64,000 nucleotides of DNA. Origin: Vibrio fortis. GTDB taxonomy: Bacteria > Pseudomonadota > Gammaproteobacteria > Enterobacterales > Vibrionaceae. The stretch lies in assembly GCF_000695685.1 (NCBI RefSeq), contig NZ_JFFR01000027.1, forward strand, positions 310,001 to 374,000, in the 5' to 3' direction. Shown in pieces: positions 15,795 through 24,283 of this stretch (positions are counted from its first letter, which is position 1; each line of letters opens with the position of its first letter). Made by a program: the position numbers and the translations under genes. The notes beneath the pieces were generated by a model. That model made no database searches and had not been told where the DNA came from. It saw only the letters and a list, made by a program, of their open reading frames with translations.

Positions 15795-16538
15795 GTGACA
15801 ACAAAAGTATTACTGAACTGCGATATGGGCGAAAGCTTTGGCAGTTGGACAATGGGTGACGATGAAGCCGTCATGGAATGGGTAGATATGGCCAATGTAG
15901 CGTGTGGCTTTCACGCTTCAGATCCACACGTCATGTCGAAAACCATTAAACTTGCGAATCATTACAATACTAAGGTGGGCGCGCATCCCGGTTATCAAGA
16001 TCTGGTAGGTTTTGGCCGTCGCTCTATTCCTCACTCGATGAAAGAGATCACTGAATTAGTCTGTTATCAAGTTGGTGCGTTAAAAGCCCTTTGCCAACAT
16101 CATGGAAGCCAACTGCATTACGTAAAACCCCACGGCGCCCTGTACAACGACATGATGGCAAATACGCAAATCTTCAATGCGGTTTCAGAGGCCGTTTCAG
16201 GTTTTGGAATCCCACTTATGATTCTCTCTACCGCCAACAATCATAAGTTCCTAGATATTGCAGATAATTACGACCTTCCACTTTTACTTGAAGCCTTTGC
16301 GGATCGTGCCTATCTCAATAATGGGCAGCTAGCCCCGCGCTCTTTGTCTGGTTCAGTGTACACACACCAAGATGATATTTATAACCAAGTCATGCAGATA
16401 GTAAACTATGGTTCTGTGACCACTATCGAAGGCGAACGGCTTGAAATTGAAGCTGACACAATTTGCGTCCATGGTGATAACCCTCAATCCATCGCTTTGA
16501 TTAAACGAATCAGCCAAGACATCAATGCAATTAGATAG
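15795..16538 (+). CDS. pxpA: 5-oxoprolinase subunit A (LamB/YcsF family)
   Basis: 247 residues if it starts at GTG 15795 (MTTKVLLNCDMGESFG), which aligns with the start of E. coli PxpA (244 aa); a GTG at 15753 would add 14 residues not found in the family. AAGGA lies ten bases upstream. Family blocks: LLNCDMGESFG, NVACGFHASDPHVM, GAHPGYQDLVGFGRR, HYVKPHGALYNDM, EAFADRAYLNNGQLAPRS, ICVHGDNPQSI. With PxpB and PxpC it hydrolyses 5-oxoproline (pyroglutamate) to glutamate using ATP in the cytoplasm. First gene of pxpABC. Confidence 0.92.
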   Translation: MTTKVLLNCDMGESFGSWTMGDDEAVMEWVDMANVACGFHASDPHVMSKTIKLANHYNTKVGAHPGYQDLVGFGRRSIPHSMKEITELVCYQVGALKALCQHHGSQLHYVKPHGALYNDMMANTQIFNAVSEAVSGFGIPLMILSTANNHKFLDIADNYDLPLLLEAFADRAYLNNGQLAPRSLSGSVYTHQDDIYNQVMQIVNYGSVTTIEGERLEIEADTICVHGDNPQSIALIKRISQDINAIR

Positions 16539-16583
16539 CACCAATAAATCTCTTTTCCCCTTCTTCAGTGAATACGGAAGCTT

Positions 16584-17357
16584 ATGAAGAAACCAACATT
16601 TAATGTAGCGATCGAACCCATTGCTGAGTGCAGCGTAATGATCACACTTGATCTTGATGGCGAAACGCGATCACTAACAAAATCACAACAAAATCTCATT
16701 GACCCAATAGCGATAGACGCTCCCATCTTCATCGCATCTATCGCTCAGCGTATAAGGCAAACATTCGCGCCCTACTTAATGAACGTCACCCCTGCCTACA
16801 ACACAATTCTTGTGGACTATCTCCCATACAGGCTTCAAGAGTCGGAGTTTATTGGTCGACTAGAACAGCTGATTTCAGACATTGATATATCTAGTCTTTC
16901 TAGCGACCAATCAAAAACAATATTGACCATACCCACCTACTACAGCAAAGAAACCGCGCTCGATCTCTCTCGTTTTGAGCAACAAGGGATATCACTAGAG
17001 AAACTTGTTGAACTTCATACCAATACCATCTATCAAGTAAGTGCCGTCGGCTTTATGCCAGGATTTGCTTTTCTTTCCGACGTCGCACCAGAACTTTGTA
17101 TGCCAAGACACGAAACACCGCGTCTCTCAGTTCCGAAAGGCAGTGTTGGAATCGCCGATAGAAAGACGGCGATATACCCAGATCAATCCCCAGGTGGTTG
17201 GAATATTATTGGTCGCTCTCCTTTACAGCTGTTCAATAGCAAAGTTTCCGTAGAACATTTGAATGAAGCAACCTTTTTTAACGTAGGCGACCAAGTGAAG
17301 TTTGAAGCGATTAGTAGACAGGATTTTCTTGATGTTGGAGGATGCTTGAATGACTAA
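16584..17357 (+). CDS. pxpB: 5-oxoprolinase subunit B (KipI-like)
   Basis: 257 residues, slightly longer than the usual 220 or so, with the extra at the N-terminal side. The conserved end is clear: VGFMPGFAFLSDV, PRLSVPKGSVGIADRKTAIYPDQSPGGWNIIGRSPLQLF, and FNVGDQVKFEAIS. PxpB and PxpC form the ATP-using part of the complex. The gene lies 45 bp after pxpA, and its last eight bases overlap the start of pxpC, so translation is coupled. Confidence 0.92.
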   Translation: MKKPTFNVAIEPIAECSVMITLDLDGETRSLTKSQQNLIDPIAIDAPIFIASIAQRIRQTFAPYLMNVTPAYNTILVDYLPYRLQESEFIGRLEQLISDIDISSLSSDQSKTILTIPTYYSKETALDLSRFEQQGISLEKLVELHTNTIYQVSAVGFMPGFAFLSDVAPELCMPRHETPRLSVPKGSVGIADRKTAIYPDQSPGGWNIIGRSPLQLFNSKVSVEHLNEATFFNVGDQVKFEAISRQDFLDVGGCLND

Positions 17358-18288
17358 AGGTTCCATAACAATATTAAAACCCGGGCCACTCTCGCTAATT
17401 CAAGACTTTGGACGTTATGGTCTTTCACATCTCGGGCTTACACAGGGTGGACCCGTTGATGATTACGCGTACAGTTGGGCAAACCATCTACTCCAGAACC
17501 CTATTAATTGCCCTGCACTCGAAATTACCTTAGGACAATGTGCAGTTGAAGTGAATCAAGACTGTGTATTGGCTATCACGGGTGGAGATCTACAGGCTAA
17601 GCTCGACGGCGTTCCAATAGCGAATTGGTCGACCTTTATAGCTGGTAAAGGACAAGTGCTTTCGTTTGGATTACCGACAAATGGGCTTAGAGCCTACTTA
17701 GCTGTAAAAGGTGGTTTTAAAGCACCTGTAAGCCTAACCAGTGCTTCGACCGTAGTTCGCGAGAAAGTTGGAGGACCAACTCAAGACGGGCAAGCTTGCC
17801 AAGCAAATCAACAGATTCATTTTGAAAAACACCCTGTTCCAGCGGACTTTAAACCTCTGAGCGTGACGTTCCGTTATACACCAGATTACAACCTCCCCCT
17901 CAAACTACGAGTTATTGAGGGGTACCAATCAAACCTGTTCTCAGACGATGCTAAGTCAACGTTCTACAACACATCTTTCACGGTCAGCCAAAACTCCAAT
18001 CGCATGGGTTACCGATTAAGTGGTGATCCGGTTGAGTCACCGGCAATAACTATGCTGTCTGAAGGCATTGCTTTAGGTGCGATTCAAATACCAAAAGATG
18101 GACAGCCTATTATTCTTCTCAACGATAGGCAGACAATTGGCGGTTATCCAAAACTAGGTTGCGTTGCACGTATCGATTTACCAAGACTGGCTCAAGCCAA
18201 GCCGGGACAACACGTTACATTTGTTGAAGGTGATCGCTCAGGGCTACAAGATGTTTGGTGCCAATGGGCTAGGTTCTTTGGATATTAA
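17350..18288 (+). CDS. pxpC: 5-oxoprolinase subunit C (KipA-like, biotin-dependent carboxyltransferase fold)
   Basis: 312 residues. Blocks: ILKPGPLSLIQDFGRYGLSHLGLTQGGPVDDYAYSWANHLL, ITGGDLQAKLDGVPI, YLAVKGGF, RVIEGYQ, NRMGYRLSGDPVES, EGIALGAIQIPKDGQPIILLNDRQTIGGYPKLG. These fit the urea amidolyase-related C-domain of KipA/PxpC. It ends the pxpABC operon, which closes with a strong bidirectional hairpin at 18337-18370. Confidence 0.93.
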   Translation: MTKGSITILKPGPLSLIQDFGRYGLSHLGLTQGGPVDDYAYSWANHLLQNPINCPALEITLGQCAVEVNQDCVLAITGGDLQAKLDGVPIANWSTFIAGKGQVLSFGLPTNGLRAYLAVKGGFKAPVSLTSASTVVREKVGGPTQDGQACQANQQIHFEKHPVPADFKPLSVTFRYTPDYNLPLKLRVIEGYQSNLFSDDAKSTFYNTSFTVSQNSNRMGYRLSGDPVESPAITMLSEGIALGAIQIPKDGQPIILLNDRQTIGGYPKLGCVARIDLPRLAQAKPGQHVTFVEGDRSGLQDVWCQWARFFGY

Positions 18289-18336
18289 GTCACCACACTA
18301 TATAAAGCCCAGTGTTAGTTCAATTCACTATAAAAC

Positions 18337-18370
18337 AAAGGGGGACGCTCAAGTGAGCGTCCCCCTTTAT
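18337..18370. terminator. Strong bidirectional terminator between pxpC and the FAD oxidoreductase
   Basis: AAAGGGGGACGCTC-AAGT-GAGCGTCCCCCTTT: a perfect 14-pair stem with a 4-base loop, with A- and T-rich ends. It serves the convergent genes on both strands. Confidence 0.92.
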
Positions 18371-18403
18371 ATTTCTATGACTTATCGACAAACGTCAGCG
18401 AGC

Positions 18404-19864
18404 CTAAATCAATCGATTCTCACCAGTAACAATCGCTAGGGCTGCAGGATAGCCTCGCTCTTGAGTAAGAGTAACTGCTTTTGCCTCAACGTCATCAATA
18501 TTAAGTGACATTGTCACTGGATGTGTGCCTTCAATGGTTGTTTGCTGCGCTTCGCCGTCAAACCAACGGCTATTGATCTTCTGAGCCGCTTCCAGAGTTG
18601 AGGATGCTTTTACAACCTCTAGTCTTGCGTATTTCTCACCGCAGAAAGAGACATCAGAAGCGCGTAAACTTGGGTCGGTACCAGGGATCTGTTGAGCACC
18701 AAACAGAGGCTTTCCACCAACCGTCGCCGATTTGAACCTAGGGATAAATTGAGCCATGTGTGATATCGCAGCTTGTGTTCGTTGCTCTAACTGTTCTTCA
18801 GTCCATCCCGATACAATCTTCCTCAATAACTTCTGGGGAAGTTGAGGCTGAGAAGATTCTGCAGAGGAAGAAACCAATCCACCTTCAAATAGCGTAATCC
18901 CTTCTGTCATGCCGTGTAACTGAAATACACCATCAGCATAAGGCGTTAACTGTGCCATACCTTGAGGCGTGCCTCGCGGCCCGTGGAATATCACTTCAGG
19001 CCACTCCTCATGGTGTTCACGACAGTCAGCCCAATCCGTTACATATGCAGCCTTAAATTCGACAAGACGTTCTTGTTTGGAGCCAACATAATCGTCGACA
19101 ACACCGGTTTCAAATCCACTCGCATTAATCAGATACTGAGCAGTAAACTTTTGCTTATTCCCCTGTTGATCTGAATAGCACAGCTCCCACTCATCCTTTA
19201 TCTGAGTTACCGATATTAATCGGCTGTTGGTGAGAATATTACAATTGCTCTGCTTTTCTAAAGACAACTGAGCCATTGCTGATAAGCGGAACACACTCAA
19301 TCCATACTCCTGAACCATAGCTACTGGGTACTTCAGCGTGTCTAAATCAGTATGCTTTGCGAATGGAATACACCACTCATCCAATGTACTTGGGTTTTTC
19401 GGTTGTTTTTTAGTTGATAAAACGACTAACTCTTCTTTGTTATACAGCTTGTAGTACTCGTCAGGGTTGCCGAGTACTTGATTGCTGGCATCCTCTTCAA
19501 CTAAAGCTTGATACGCAGACTTAATGACTTTCAAGCGTGGTAACAACTCTTCAGGCTGACCACCATCACTATGAGGTACCGCAATAACAGTTGGGCGAAT
19601 ATTGAGCGTGTGAGGAAATAGACGAACAGTATCGATAGATTGAGCGAGAAGTTGAAGACATTGCTCTTGAGAAATATCACGATACAAATTTCCACCAGCG
19701 TGCAGATGACAAATCGGAGGCCCATTCACCAAGCTTGGCCCTTTCTCCAACAAGGTAACCTCATATCCAAGCTCGCTGAAATGAATTGCACTGGTTGCAC
19801 CTGCAATACCACCGCCTACTATCGCTATAGACGGTTGTTTTTTATCCATTTTGTTCTGGTTCAT
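18404..19864 (-). CDS. FAD-dependent oxidoreductase (DAO family)
   Basis: 486 residues. N-terminal dinucleotide fold at 12-40 (IAIVGGGIAGATSAIHFSELGYEVTLLEK) is the GxGxxG FAD site. A DAO-type substrate region includes HAGGNLYRDI near 55, and LINASGFETGVVDDYVG near 255 and GKPLFGAQQIPGTDPSLRASDVSF near 390 appear to line the cofactor. No signal peptide or membrane segment. The substrate is unknown; members of this group oxidise amino acids or polyols. Its neighbours (pxpABC, convergent) do not fix it. The start at 19864 has only a weak site (TAGAG), so Met6 (19849) is a possible alternative. It contains a perfect matS site at 18505-18517. Confidence 0.75.
   Translation of the reverse strand: MNQNKMDKKQPSIAIVGGGIAGATSAIHFSELGYEVTLLEKGPSLVNGPPICHLHAGGNLYRDISQEQCLQLLAQSIDTVRLFPHTLNIRPTVIAVPHSDGGQPEELLPRLKVIKSAYQALVEEDASNQVLGNPDEYYKLYNKEELVVLSTKKQPKNPSTLDEWCIPFAKHTDLDTLKYPVAMVQEYGLSVFRLSAMAQLSLEKQSNCNILTNSRLISVTQIKDEWELCYSDQQGNKQKFTAQYLINASGFETGVVDDYVGSKQERLVEFKAAYVTDWADCREHHEEWPEVIFHGPRGTPQGMAQLTPYADGVFQLHGMTEGITLFEGGLVSSSAESSQPQLPQKLLRKIVSGWTEEQLEQRTQAAISHMAQFIPRFKSATVGGKPLFGAQQIPGTDPSLRASDVSFCGEKYARLEVVKASSTLEAAQKINSRWFDGEAQQTTIEGTHPVTMSLNIDDVEAKAVTLTQERGYPAALAIVTGENRLI
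18505..18517. promoter_or_regulatory. matS: matS site (MatP binding), perfect 13/13
   Basis: GTGACATTGTCAC matches the MatP consensus GTGACRNYGTCAC at every fixed base. It lies inside the FAD oxidoreductase gene. MatP binds such sites in the Ter macrodomain and holds sister termini near the septum. Confidence 0.93.
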
Positions 19865-20486
19865 TGGACTCTAAAGCCTAAAATTAACTACTTTGTATTC
19901 TACGTAGGATTGACGGTGAATTAAATCACATTTTTATCAAGGTCTTAGTTTGTCATCATCAGAAGTCAAACTAAAAAAACAAAATTTATTGCTTGACTCA
20001 ATATGTGTGAATGAAAAAAAGAGCAAGATAAAACACGCCAAAACTGGCCTAAGTACGGCAGCACAAAGGCTCGAAGATAACTCATGTGACATCTTAATTA
20101 ACTTATCCCTAAAGTTATCCACTGATTTTGTGGATAACTGTTGATAAGATGCAATTCTGTTGCGCAAACCCTTTGTTTACAGGGACTAAAGAGAAATAAC
20201 TGCAAAGATGAATTTATTATTACAGCCTATGAACAGGTATAAACAACCCTCTATTCGGGTAATTTATCCCCTCTTTACTTTGCCCTGTGGGTAACCTTAC
20301 TAATGACCGTTCCAAAAACAACAAAAGTGCGCACAACCGAAAACGTTTGAACGCACTTTTTTTGTTTTGGCTTACCCATAACGTTAGCTTCAATACCAAC
20401 GATCACTTCGAAACCAATTATTTATAGGTATCGAATGCCATAGTCCCTTTGAACAGAACGAGAATTCGAACCAAAGCACTGTAGAG
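19865..20486. other. Intergenic region, 622 bp, with DnaA-box-like repeats and a hairpin
   Basis: No credible gene. At 20113-20139 there is a perfect 10-bp inverted repeat, AGTTATCCAC and GTGGATAACT, separated by seven bases; each arm is a DnaA-box-like nonamer, and the right one read in reverse is exact TTATCCACA. Two looser relatives are at 20103-20111 (TTATCCCTA) and near 20287 (TGTGGGTAA). A terminator-type hairpin is at 20324-20368. A possible 64-codon plus-strand ORF (19950-20144, TTG start, no ribosome site) is not supported. The rest is AT-rich with no recognised motif. Confidence 0.6.
20324..20368. terminator. Hairpin with T-runs, terminator of ybbP or of a plus-strand RNA
   Basis: AAAAGTGCG (20324) pairs with CGCACTTTT (20352) around a 20-base loop; the plus strand continues with TTTTTTT, the minus strand with a weaker GTTGTTTTT. 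It lies 120 bp beyond the ybbP stop, so it may serve that gene. The better T-run is on the plus strand, where no gene lies upstream; an unannotated small RNA would explain it. Confidence 0.6.
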
Positions 20487-22922
20487 CTAGTTAAAGTCCT
20501 TCTTCATAGGCGCAAGAAGTCGCTTAATCAGACTATTGACTACCGCAGCTAATGTAACAAAGGTAATCACTGGTAACGCAATCCATAGAACAGGATGCAA
20601 CGTCACGGGTAATTCAAAGCCAAAGGTCATTAAACTTGCCACGCTTAACTCAGCACCCAGTGCCGCAATACTGCCAGCGACAAGTGCCATGATGCCGTAT
20701 TCACACCAAATCGTGTTAAGAATGCGACTTTTGCTAGCACCTAACGTTCGGTACAAGCGGATCTCTTGTTGACGCTGAGATAAGCTCAAACGCAGTAACG
20801 TGAAGATCAGAAGCAATCCTGCTACAACGCCAAGGCCCGCTAATACAGTGATCGACCATACGATCTGCTTGAGCAACTCTTGGATCTTACTTCCCATCTT
20901 ACGAATATCCATCAAGCTAACTGTTGGATGGTTACGAGAGAGTTGACTCAACATTTCATCGTGTTGTTCTTGCAATCTAAAGCTTACTAACCAAGTCGAT
21001 GGGATCGAACTCAGGACATCCGGTGTAAAGATAAAGTAGAAATTTGGCTTCATTTCACGCCACTCTACTTCGCGGATAGTATTTACCTTGGCATCAAAAC
21101 GCTGACTGTTAATCGTAAATGAAAGTTCGTCACCAATTTTAAGACCTAGTTGATCAGCCACCTCAGATTCAACAGAAACACCATTCTCCGAAGTCCATTG
21201 TCCTGCAACCACTTCGTTGTACTCAGGGAGAGATTCACCCCAAGTAAAGTTGATTTCACGGCTTAGCGCATCAGTATCTTCCGCGTTGTCACTGTACTCA
21301 CCCGCTTCAACGCCATTAATTGTCGTTAGACGACCACGGATTATCGGAAAAGCTTGTGTGCGCTCGACGTCGTTTGCATCAATCGCTTCGAGATAAGCCT
21401 CTTTCTCATAATCTGCGATATTAAGCGCAAACGCATTTGGAGCGTTCTCAGGAAGCGTCTGTTGCCAATCAGAAAGCAAATCACTGCGCACTAGCCAGAT
21501 GATAGAGAGCAGCATCAAAGATAACGAGAGAGCGCCAAACTGAATACCCGTTGCAACAGGCGTGCGATTGATGCGGCTGATCGCTAACCGCATTGCCGTC
21601 GAAACTCGGAGTTTACCAATCAATCTCAATACGAGAATACTCACCAGCGCAAGTACCGCAAACAGAGCAACGATACCGCCAAGGACAATCCACACCAGCA
21701 GGTTATTACCATACATCAGCAGCATTGGTACAACTGGTACTAACAACAATAGATAACGCTTATTGCTATTCTGACCCTGGTGACTAGATTGAATAACACT
21801 AATAGCAGATGTATTGACCAGCCCTAGTAGAGGAATACCCAAAGCCGGAACACCAATGAGTACACTGGTTAGTACAGACAGCAATATTGGTTGGTAGCCA
21901 TAGCTTGGTAGTGGGTTTGGAAGTAAATCTCCCAAAGGTATACGCAGCAAAAACTCGAGTCCGATACCAATCGCAATACCAAAGACAACACCAATAACCA
22001 TCAACATCAGAACTTGAATCGATAGCCAATGGATAACCCACTGTTTACTTGCCCCTAAGCTCTTAAGCATAGCAATCGTCTTTTGTCGGCTTGCTACGTA
22101 GTGCTGACAAGTGAGAACCAATGTGGTCGCCGCCATGATAACAACAATCGCAACAGTCAAAGATAGGTATTGAGTCGTCTTGTCAAACATCTCATTGGTA
22201 CGACTCGCGCTGTCTTGATTACGCCAACGGTCACTTGGTGTGAGTTCGACAGAGTCTTGAATCGCTTGAAGATCACTATCCTCACCATTTAAGAACAAAC
22301 GGAAACTGACACGACTGCCTGGTTGAATCGCACCCGTTGCGTCGATATCGCTACTGTGGATTAGCACAGCAGGCATTTGTTGGAATGGGTTAAAGCTCAA
22401 CCCCGGCTCTTGAGTAATACGCCCTGTAATCGTCAGGTCGGCATCACCAATCGTGACATTGTCACCAATAGTAACTTCTAGCTGAGAGAAAATTCGTTCA
22501 TCAAGCCACAATTCGCCCGGCTTAACGTTGGTTTGCTGTGCATCTGCGCTCTCCAGAAGCATCTCACCACGCAATGGGTAGTTACTCTCAACGGCTTTTA
22601 CCGTAACCAGCTGCATCCCGTTATCACTGAAAGCCATCGTAGAGAAGCGAGTGAGTTCACTCTTGTCGAGATTTTTGTCCGCGACCAACTCAAGAAGTCG
22701 GTCAGGAAGTGGATTTGCAGAAATAAATACACTGTCAGCGGTCAGTGCATCTTTCCCTTGTTTAACAATAACCTGTTCCATTCGCTCGGCTAATGCAGAC
22801 AGAGCGAATACGCACGCGATGATTAAAGTCAGAGCAATAGAAACAGGCCACAATTGGCCATGACGTATCTCTTCAATGCTCCAACTGAAGAGTCGTTTGT
22901 TCAATCCTTTTGAATGACTCAC
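20487..22922 (-). CDS. ybbP: ABC transporter permease YbbP (two FtsX domains)
   Basis: 811 residues from GTG 22922. GGAGG sits six bases upstream and the upstream gene stops just before, so this start is preferred to one 24 bases earlier. N-terminal membrane segment (LIIACVFALSALAERM), a large periplasmic domain (about 50-250), FtsX segments near 260-390 and a second set after 680 (LAGLGVVAGLLLIFTLLRLSLSQRQQEIRLYRTLGAS). ALTxKSLGAS/ LYRTLGAS motifs, the coupling helices of FtsX permeases, appear in both halves. With YbbA it forms an exporter that E. coli pairs with TesA; substrate is unsettled (lipid or lipopeptide handling is suspected). Contains matS at 22453. Confidence 0.9.
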   Translation of the reverse strand: MSHSKGLNKRLFSWSIEEIRHGQLWPVSIALTLIIACVFALSALAERMEQVIVKQGKDALTADSVFISANPLPDRLLELVADKNLDKSELTRFSTMAFSDNGMQLVTVKAVESNYPLRGEMLLESADAQQTNVKPGELWLDERIFSQLEVTIGDNVTIGDADLTITGRITQEPGLSFNPFQQMPAVLIHSSDIDATGAIQPGSRVSFRLFLNGEDSDLQAIQDSVELTPSDRWRNQDSASRTNEMFDKTTQYLSLTVAIVVIMAATTLVLTCQHYVASRQKTIAMLKSLGASKQWVIHWLSIQVLMLMVIGVVFGIAIGIGLEFLLRIPLGDLLPNPLPSYGYQPILLSVLTSVLIGVPALGIPLLGLVNTSAISVIQSSHQGQNSNKRYLLLLVPVVPMLLMYGNNLLVWIVLGGIVALFAVLALVSILVLRLIGKLRVSTAMRLAISRINRTPVATGIQFGALSLSLMLLSIIWLVRSDLLSDWQQTLPENAPNAFALNIADYEKEAYLEAIDANDVERTQAFPIIRGRLTTINGVEAGEYSDNAEDTDALSREINFTWGESLPEYNEVVAGQWTSENGVSVESEVADQLGLKIGDELSFTINSQRFDAKVNTIREVEWREMKPNFYFIFTPDVLSSIPSTWLVSFRLQEQHDEMLSQLSRNHPTVSLMDIRKMGSKIQELLKQIVWSITVLAGLGVVAGLLLIFTLLRLSLSQRQQEIRLYRTLGASKSRILNTIWCEYGIMALVAGSIAALGAELSVASLMTFGFELPVTLHPVLWIALPVITFVTLAAVVNSLIKRLLAPMKKDFN
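22453..22465. promoter_or_regulatory. matS: matS site (MatP binding), perfect 13/13
   Basis: GTGACATTGTCAC, a full match to the MatP consensus, in the ybbP coding region (codons for GDNVTIG). It is 3.9 kb from the site at 18505. Confidence 0.93.
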
Positions 22923-22923
22923 C

Positions 22924-23598
22924 CTACACCTCCGTGATTTGACCAAGGTGCATTTTTAGAGTGCGCTGGCAGCGTTGTGCAAGTTTAGGGTCGTGAGTCA
23001 CCAGAACTAAGGTTGTGCCGTGAGAAGCGTTAAGCTCAAACAGTAGTTCCACAATCTTTGCTGCAGTTTGTTGATCTAGGTTACCTGTCGGTTCATCAGC
23101 AAACAAAATTTTAGGTTTAATCATAAATGCACGTGCAAGTGCCACGCGTTGTTGCTCACCGCCGGACAGCTGTGATGGTAGATGGTCAACACGATCTTTA
23201 AGCCCAACAGACGCTAAAAGCTCAGTCGCACGTTCAATATCTTCTTCTTCGCCTTTTAGTAAGCATGGCAAAGTGACGTTCTGCAGAGCAGACAAGCTCG
23301 GAATCAGTAGAAAGCTTTGGAAGACGAATCCAACTGATTCACTGCGAATTTGAGCGCGTTGCTCATCATCGAGTTGAGAAAGAGGTTTGTTGAGAAGGTG
23401 GATTTCACCAGAACTTGGAACATCGAGCCCCGCAAGCAGTGTCATTAAAGTCGATTTACCCGCGCCAGACGTACCAACAATAGCGACGGTTTCTCCTTCA
23501 ACAATATCGATGTCAACCTTCTCTAAGATTGTCAATTGTTCTTGATTAGTAGACACTGTCTTCGAAACAGATTCAGCTTTTATTATGGATGTATGCAT
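22924..23598 (-). CDS. ybbA: ABC transporter ATP-binding protein YbbA
   Basis: 224 residues from ATG 23598 (MHTSIIKAESVSKTV), matching the usual YbbA start; the longer frame to GTG 23640 adds residues unlike the family. Walker A GTSGAGKST, Q-loop VFQSF, signature LSGGEQQRVALARA, Walker B ILFADEPTGNLD, and H-loop LVLVTHDPK are all present. It stops one base before the ybbP GTG. The gene is divergent from tesA with start codons overlapping at gcATGc, the same layout as E. coli ybbA/tesA. Confidence 0.94.
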   Translation of the reverse strand: MHTSIIKAESVSKTVSTNQEQLTILEKVDIDIVEGETVAIVGTSGAGKSTLMTLLAGLDVPSSGEIHLLNKPLSQLDDEQRAQIRSESVGFVFQSFLLIPSLSALQNVTLPCLLKGEEEDIERATELLASVGLKDRVDHLPSQLSGGEQQRVALARAFMIKPKILFADEPTGNLDQQTAAKIVELLFELNASHGTTLVLVTHDPKLAQRCQRTLKMHLGQITEV

Positions 23599-24202
23599 GA
23601 CTCGACTAATTTCCTTTTTGATTTTTATACTTTTTTCCACAACAACACTTGCGCAAAACCAGACAATCTTAGTACTTGGTGACAGTTTAAGTGCTGGCTA
23701 CAACATGGATATCAAACAGAGCTGGCCTACTTTACTCCCTGACGCTCTATCTGAATACGATAAAGAAGTCACTGTTATTAATGGCAGTATTTCTGGTGAT
23801 ACCACAGGTAATGGCTTGTCTCGTTTACCGCAATTATTGACTGAACACACTCCAGACACAGTACTCATCGAACTAGGTGCCAACGACGGTCTTCGTGGCT
23901 TTCCACCTAAGGTGATCGAACAAAACCTTGTAAAGATCATCGAACAGATCCGAGCGTCCGGTGCAGAGCCAGTCATGATGCAGATACGTATCCCACCTAA
24001 TTATGGCAAGCGTTACAACGAACAGTTTGAGTACGTATTTACCTCGTTATCTGATCAGCAAAAAGTGCCTCTACTACCCTTCTTCCTCGAGCATATCATT
24101 CTGAAGCCTGAATGGATGATGAACGACGGACTGCACCCTAAGCCTGAAGCGCAACCTTGGATTGCGGACTTTGTTGCCGAGAAATTATACCAGCATCTTT
24201 AG
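23597..24202 (+). CDS. tesA: Periplasmic acyl-CoA thioesterase I / lysophospholipase L1 / arylesterase TesA
   Basis: 201 residues from ATG 23597; a start four codons upstream is possible but gives a less standard signal peptide. Signal: MTRLISFLIFILFSTTTLA before QNQTILVLGDSLSAGY. SGNH blocks: GDSLS (nucleophile Ser), Gly in SISGDTTG, GANDG (Asn) and DGLHP (Asp/His). It acts in the periplasm on acyl esters and lysophospholipids. It is divergent from ybbAP as in E. coli, so a functional link to that exporter is likely. Confidence 0.94.
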   Translation: MTRLISFLIFILFSTTTLAQNQTILVLGDSLSAGYNMDIKQSWPTLLPDALSEYDKEVTVINGSISGDTTGNGLSRLPQLLTEHTPDTVLIELGANDGLRGFPPKVIEQNLVKIIEQIRASGAEPVMMQIRIPPNYGKRYNEQFEYVFTSLSDQQKVPLLPFFLEHIILKPEWMMNDGLHPKPEAQPWIADFVAEKLYQHL

Positions 24203-24283
24203 CTTTTAATGGTCTAGCTCAATCTTTTTTACATAGCTTTACGTTAACGTGAGTTCATAACAGCGTTAAGTGTAAGGTTATTT

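Noticed and set aside
19950..20144. 64-codon plus-strand frame in the 622-bp gap
   Set aside because: TTG start without a ribosome site, and the frame runs through the palindromic DnaA-like repeat; no protein features.
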